Of a stretch of DNA of 6,266 bases, positions 1-6,266 are shown in pieces (position 1 is the stretch's first letter; every line of letters begins with the position of its first letter). The translations under genes and the position numbers were made by a program. Source of the DNA: PALSA-243 sp036268375. Its GTDB lineage: Bacteria; Acidobacteriota; Terriglobia; Bryobacterales; Bryobacteraceae. Where the stretch lies: positions 1 to 6,266 of the forward strand of contig DATAUH010000230.1 of NCBI GenBank assembly GCA_036268375.1, written 5' to 3'. The notes under the pieces were generated by a model, which was not told where the DNA came from, ran no database searches, and worked only from the letters and a program-made list of their open reading frames with translations.

Positions 1-1
1 C

Positions 2-334
2 TGCGAGCTCGAGCTGCGCGTCGGTGGCGCCTATCGCTTTGAATGGCATGGTCCCGAAAGCGCAATCATGGGCGTCCAAGGCACGCTGCGCGAGGTCAAC
101 CCGCCCGTCAGCTTCTCCGCCACCGAGCGCTTCGATCGATCCTGGTACCCCGGCGAAGGCTTCGTCACTTATCACCTGGATGAAAGCGACGGCAAAACTA
201 CCCTCACGCTTAAGCTGCTTTACGAGTCCAAAGAAGCGCGCGACATCGTCCTCAAGTCGCCGATGGATAAGGGTGTCGCAAAGAACTTCGACGCCCTCGA
301 ACAGCTCTTCGCCGCTCAGTCCGCGGCACGCTAG
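2..334 (+). CDS. SRPBCC / AHSA1-like domain protein, C-terminal part (5' end outside window)
   Basis: This is an open frame from the left edge to a TAG stop, encoding the last 110 residues; the start lies outside the window. It reads as the C-terminal two thirds of a SRPBCC (START-like, AHSA1/CalC type) domain. Near the N-terminal end is ELRVGGAYRFEW, followed by GTLREVNPP, then TERFDRSWYPGEGFVTYHL, then DGKTTLTLKLLYESKEARD, and a final amphipathic helix (KNFDALEQLFAA). This order of strands and the closing helix is typical of small bacterial AHSA1-like proteins of about 150 residues, which bind hydrophobic ligands in a helix-grip fold. The ligand and role cannot be told from the sequence. 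Members often sit next to an ArsR-type regulator, but that side is not visible here. The gene converges on the Nramp gene and the two stop codons overlap. The family call is firm; the function is unknown. An internal ATG at position 68 is not the likely start, because domain sequence continues upstream of it. Confidence 0.85.
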   Translation, partial: CELELRVGGAYRFEWHGPESAIMGVQGTLREVNPPVSFSATERFDRSWYPGEGFVTYHLDESDGKTTLTLKLLYESKEARDIVLKSPMDKGVAKNFDALEQLFAAQSAAR

Positions 335-3300
335 CCCGCAACAAACATGCACACCGCCGCGGTCGCCATCACCCCGGCCGCCGCCCAGCCCAGCACCCGC
401 AGCCACGGCGGATTCACGCGATCTCCCATCACCTTCGCGTCGCTCGTCAGCAGCACCACCAGCACAATCAGCGGCGGCGCCAAAATCCCGTTCGCCACCG
501 CCGACCAGAACAGCATCTTCACCGCTGGAATCCCGGACCACACCAGCGCCAGCCCCACCACCATCGCCGCCGCCAGCACCGCATAAAACTTTGGCGCCAG
601 CCGCGGCTGCCGGTCAAGCGACGCGTTCCAGGCCATCGCCTCCGAAATCGCATACGCGCTCGACCCCGCAAGCACCGGCACCCCCAGCATCCCCGTGCCC
701 AGCAGCCCCAGCGTGAACAGCAAATACGCCGAGTTCCCCGCTAGCGGCCGCAGCGCCTCCGCCGCCTGTTTCGCCGTCTCGATATGCGTCACTCCGTGCG
801 CATGCAGCGTCGACGCCGTCGTCAAAATGATGAAGTACATCACCACATTCGAAAACAGCATTCCGATCATGACGTCATTACGCGAGGCCCGCAGTTCTTC
901 GTTCGTCGCGCCGCGCCGCTGCTGGACCGTCACGCGCCCGGCTGCACGCTCCTCTTCCACTTCCTGCGCCGTCTGCCAGAAAAACAGGTACGGCGAAATA
1001 CTGGTACCTAAAATCCCCACCAGCACCGAAAGGTAATCGCTCGACCAATGTATATCCGGTACGAACGTCGCGCCCGCAACGGCGCGCCAGTCCGGGTGCG
1101 CCATAAACGCCGTAACCACGTACGCAAACAGCACCAGGGTCAGCCACTTGAAGGTCAGGGCGATTTGCTGATAGGTCGTGAAGAACAGCATCGCCACAAT
1201 CGCCGCGCCGAAGACCACGGTCCATGTGATGGCATGTCCACCCAGCACCATGCGCGTGGCTTCGCCCATCCCGCCCAAATCCGCGCCGATGTTGACCGTG
1301 TTCGCCACCGTCAGCAGGAAGCACGCGCCCCACAGTACGAATCTCGAGTAGCGCCGCCGGATCACTGCCGCGAGGCCGCGCCCCGTCACCATTCCTAGCC
1401 GCGCACACATCATCTGCACGGCCACCATCAAGGGGAAACAGAACAGCGCGGTCCATAGCGGCCCATATCCGAACTGCGCGCCCGTCACCGAGTACGTCGC
1501 AATTCCCGAAGGGTCGTCGTCCGCCGCTCCGGTGATCAGCCCCGGGCCTAACTGCGAGAAGAACTTCTTCCGCTGAGCCACCGCCTCAGGATATCAGCCG
1601 TCCATCGCTGCGCAGCCGCAAAACTTGCCCGCGCCAGGTTACAGTCTGGCCAAAAAGTCCAGCTACCCACACTGCGAAGCCGAACAGGTCGCGCACCGGA
1701 ATCAGCGGCAACATCGCCAGCGCCTTTGCGTCTCCCAACACGGCGCGCCCTACGCTCACGCCCGCGATCAGCCGCAACCCCAGCGCCAGCGCGCCCGCCC
1801 ACCACTCGCCCACCGCCAATGCCAGCAGCGCCCACAACGTCGCGTGCGTCACGATGTACCCGTAATAGCCCGAAGGCCGCGACACTCGTATCGTGCGCGA
1901 CCACCGGACCTGATGCTGCCACACCTGCGCCCATGTCTCCGCGCCCAGAGCCGTCTCGACAACCGGCGCCGCGAAGCAAATCCGATATCCTCGCTCGTTG
2001 ATCCGCCGCCCCAACTGATAATCGTCCGCCAGGTAATCCTGAATAGCTTCAAACCCGCCGATTTCATCCAAGGTCGATTTCCGCAGCGCCATCGTCGAGC
2101 CCAGCGCAAACTCCGCCACCCCAAGCAGCCGCGCCACCAGCACGCTGGGCGCAAACTCCGTCGCAATCCCCAGCGCTTCCATCCGCGATGGGAACGAATC
2201 CGCCGACGCCCTGTACAAACAGGTCGTCAGACCAACCTTTGCATCGCTCAGCGGCCCGGCCACCGCGCGCAAATATCCCTCCGGCGCCTTGATGTCGCTG
2301 TCATTCACCAGCAGCACCCCGTGCCGCGCGCGCTTCGCTAAGGCTGCCATGACGCCAGCCTTGGCATTCGGCGCGTTGGTGCGGATCACGTGCAGCGAAA
2401 TCGGGATCTGCGGATACTCTGCGCGCAGCCGCTCAATATCCGGGACCGCGTCATCGCTCTCGCTGCCCACGCCGAACAGAATCTCAAACTCGGGATAGTC
2501 CTGCTCCGCGTGGCTCCGCAGAGCTTCATACAGGTGTGGATCGCGCCCGTGGACGGGCTTCAGAATCGAAATCGGCGGCGTGTTCGTCGCCTTCTCCGCA
2601 TCGCGCGCTCCCAGCCTCAGCCGAAGCACGCTCAGCAGACTCAAAAAATAGTAGGCGGCGGCCGCCAGCGCAGGAATCGCCAGCAGAATCACAATGAGAC
2701 GAGCGCCACGCCACAAATCACCAGCGAAGCCCCTGCCCAGCGCAACGCCGTGACGCGCTCCTTCAGCACATATTTTGCCAGCACCGTTTCGAGCGCATAC
2801 GTCACCGCCGTCACCGGCACCGCGAAACTCAAATCCGAAATCGTCAGCAGCGCCATGTACGCAAAGAACGACACCGCCATCGCCGCCACGGAGCCGATCA
2901 CAAAACGGTTCCGCGCCAACATCCCGGCGGCCTTACCGAGGGCGCCTGGCCGGAAATCGCGAATTTCCCCGTGCCGGCGCATCCCCGCGGCCGACATCAC
3001 CTCACCCACGGTCGTCGCCGCTACAATCACGCCGACGTAAACCCACTGCATCATCCCGCGATCTCCGCTTTCGGCTTCGAATCGGCAGCGTGCGCTTCGG
3101 TCTGCGGCGTGGTCCCCAAGCTCACCATCGCCACGCCGCCCATAATCAGAAGAATCCCGGCCCATCGCTTCGGCGTGATCTGTTCATTCAACAAAAACTT
3201 GCCCGAGAGCGCCACCAGCACGTAGCCAATCGATGTCACCGGCAGCACGTAACTCAAGTCCGCCCAGCTCAGCAGCGTCATGCGCGACATCAGCCACAAA

Positions 3301-6266
3301 ATCAGCAGCGCAACGCCAAGTGCGGCCCACGGTTCAAACAGCGCGGTGATGTACGATAGCGGCGTCGGCAGATCCGCCGGCATGCCCCTTTTGAGAAAGT
3401 AGTTTCCGAAAACGTTCGAAAGCACTACCACTGCGGCGCAGATCCACGTCTTCGCCCGCAGACGCGCAGCCTCTTGCGTCATGCTCCGTTAGTCGCCGGA
3501 ATGCGCCGCCACCGCGGGCTTTGCGGCCTTCTGTTCGGCCACGAATTTACGCCGCTTGGAACGTAGCGCCATATATTCCTTGGCTTCCTTCGTCAATCGG
3601 CGCCGTTCGTGCCCATTGAAGATCGCCTTGCGGACAATGCGCCAGACCACGCGCGGCCGGAAGAAATACTCGCCGTAGAAGCGCTCCACCCATTCCATCA
3701 ACTCCGCGCGGTCGAGGCCCGGGTAAATCACCGTCGGCAGCTGGTGACCCGCCTCGTCCGTCATCGAATCGATCGTGATCAGGTTGTTCTTCTTGGCGTA
3801 GTCGTAGAACTCCGTCCCCGGGTAGGGATGCGCAATCGAAACCTGAATCGTCTCCGTATCGAGGCGCTTCGCATAGTCGATCGTCTTGCGTATGCTGTCG
3901 CGCGTCTCGCCCGGCAGGCCCACAATGAAGTCGCCATGGATCAAAAGGCCCAGCTTCTTGCAGTTCTCGGTGAACCGCAGGGCCATGTCGATCGTCGCGC
4001 CCTTCTTGATGTTTTTCAAGATCTGCGGGTCGCCCGATTCATACCCCACAATCAGCAGCCGGCATCCCGCTTCCTTCATCGCCTTTAGCGTGTCGTAGTC
4101 GGTTGTCACGCGCGACGTGCAGCTCCACGTGAACTTCAGCGGCTTCAGCTTCTTGCACAGCTCAATCGTGCGCTCTTTGCGGTAGTTGAAGGTGTCATCG
4201 TCGAAGAAGATCTCCTTCACCTCGGGGAAATGCTCGAGCGCATACCGCACCTCGTTCGCCACGTCGTCATTGGAGCGCAGCCGCCAACGGTGGCCGGAAT
4301 GCGTCTGGGGCCACAAGCAAAACGTGCACATTGCCGGGCACCCGCGCGACGTATACATCGAAATGAACGGGTTCAAAAGAAACGGGACGTTGTAGCGCGT
4401 CACGTCCAGGTCGCGCTTGTAGACTTTCGAAACCCAGGGCAGCGAATCCAGATCTTCAATCGCCGGCCCCTCCGGCGTGTGAACGATGCTTCCGTTCTTG
4501 CGGAAGCTCACACCGGGCAGTTCCTCGAGCGGCTTACCCTGCGCGTACCCCACGATTTGATGGTCGAATTCGCGCCGAACCAGGAAGTCAATGGCCTTTG
4601 TCGTAAGCAGCGTCTTTTCCGGCTCTACGGTCACCGGGGGCCCGACAAACGCCACTTTCAGTTTCGGATTGACGTCCTTCATCATCTCCGACATCTTCAC
4701 GTCTACGTGGAAGCCCGGCGTCGACGTATAGAGCACCAGCAGCTCAAACTCTTTCGCCATCGCCACCGTCTGTTCAATCGAAATCTTGTGCGGCGGCGCA
4801 TCCACCACCTTGCTGTCGGGCAGCATTCCGGCTGGGTAGCACAACCACACCGGATACCAGTAGGATTCGATTTCGCGCGAAGCCGGCCAGCGGGAACTCG
4901 CGCCGCCATCGAAGCCTTCAAACGAAGGCGGATTCAGAAAGAGTGTTCTCATGCAATCTCCAGGGCCGCTTTATTTTAACGGTTGTCGATGTCGGCGCTG
5001 CCGTCCCCATCGCCAAGCGCAAAGTTCGTGTAGTCCACCGTCAATTCGGCTGCGCCAAAGACGGTTTTTACCGTACTCTGCACCTGCACGGGCACCGGCA
5101 TGCCGTCGCGTATATCGAAGGTCCGAACGAATGCAACCTTCTTCACGAAGATCGAAGGCCTCTTAATCAGCGCGCCTGCCTCGCGCACCGGCAGGAAGCT
5201 TGCGGCGTCGATCCAGATCTCGCCCTTGAACAACCCCTTGCGCTTGTGCTTCGGCGTCAGTTCAAACACGTGCACCGTGCGGCCACCGTCCGCTTTTTCG
5301 CCCTTGTACTGGAACTTGTAGTTCTCCGGAGTGACCGCCATCGTAGAGTTGTCATCCTGCTGGGCTTCGACCTCGGCCTCCAGATACCGCTTCACCACTT
5401 GGTTTCGCACCGCCGTGTCGCCTTCAAACGTGGCCATCACATAGCTGATGCCACCGATTGGATTGATCTTCCGCAGCGCGTGAAAACGGCCCTGCTTCTT
5501 CAGGCCTGGCAGAGATGCCTGAATGTCCATGTCCATCGAAGCGGCCTTCACCGGCGCCTGCTGCGTCGCCGAACAATAACTGGCGACAATCGCCGCCGGC
5601 GTCAGCTTCGTCGTCTCTTCCGAAGCCCACCCAGACAATCCCAAAACAGATACTGCCAAAGGTAATACGAAAACGTTGCGCCTCAAACCCAATCCTCAGT
5701 TTCCAAATGACTTACAGTTCTTAAGTTTAGCAGATACGGTACGGAAAATACCGCTTGAGAGGCCCACTTCAGGTGAATCACCGGTCCCACCCCCGCATCC
5801 TTTTCCGCTCGCGCCGCCCGCGGCGAACCCACGCCCGCCACTTTTCAATTGCAAGAAACACTCACCAATAAGATGCGGCAGAGTGTCAAAGAGTCGCTGT
5901 TGTGGGAACTTCTTGAGCGCTGCTTCTCCGCACCCGAACGCCAGCCGGCCAAAGTGAGCCGATTTCAACTCGTGGCTTTGGTCGTTTGTGGGTACGGATT
6001 CGGCAAGCGGGTCCAGACAGAAAAGCCCCGTCATTTTGGGCGGGGCTGCCAGTACAGCGAATCTTGTTCGGCGGGCTTATACGAAATTGGCGCCTTTGAC
6101 TTTTGGCGCCTTCACCATGGTATTGACCGCCTTTGTTTGAGCCGTATGCATTTGCTTCGTGCTGTCGCTCAACCTCTTCTGAATAGCTAATCGTTCCAAC
6201 TCCGATGTGAGGTGCAGGTACCACTGGGTAGCGCCTATGGCCTGGAGACTTTGGCGCGCCTTGCCC

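Overview
The window looks like a piece of a GC-rich bacterial chromosome. An Acidobacteriota origin is my best guess. This is inferred from the overall protein style and from the grouping of HpnI- and HpnJ-type hopanoid genes with small EamA proteins; no marker gene settles it.

Layout, left to right. (1) Positions 2-334, plus strand: the 3' part of a SRPBCC/AHSA1-type protein, cut by the left edge. (2) Positions 331-5686, minus strand: six tightly packed genes that read right to left as one probable operon. In transcription order these are an exported LolA-like protein, a radical SAM enzyme of the HpnJ type, two half-size four-helix EamA/SMR-like membrane proteins, an HpnI-type glycosyltransferase, and a divergent Nramp-family transporter. 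Gaps are 23 and 6 nt, then two 4-nt overlaps (the second depends on the start chosen for hpnI), then 4 nt. The last gene's stop codon interlocks with that of the SRPBCC gene in one CTAG. (3) Positions 5687-6023: a largely empty spacer that probably holds the operon promoter. (4) Positions 6024-6047: an intrinsic terminator acting on the minus strand. (5) Positions 6077-6266: the 3' end of another minus-strand gene that enters from the right edge and is terminated by that hairpin.

Biology. HpnI and HpnJ are known from studied bacteria as side-chain enzymes of composite hopanoids. HpnI adds N-acetylglucosamine to bacteriohopanetetrol, HpnK deacetylates it, and HpnJ converts the sugar to the cyclitol ether. 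HpnI and HpnJ homologues are here, but no HpnK. The most interesting feature is the overlapping pair of four-helix EamA proteins between hpnJ and hpnI. In size and pairing they resemble the ArnE/ArnF flippase for aminoarabinose-undecaprenyl phosphate. They are reasonable candidates for a heterodimeric flippase of glycosylated hopanoid, and the LolA-like protein is a possible periplasmic lipid carrier for the same pathway. These roles are inference from context, not shown by the sequence.
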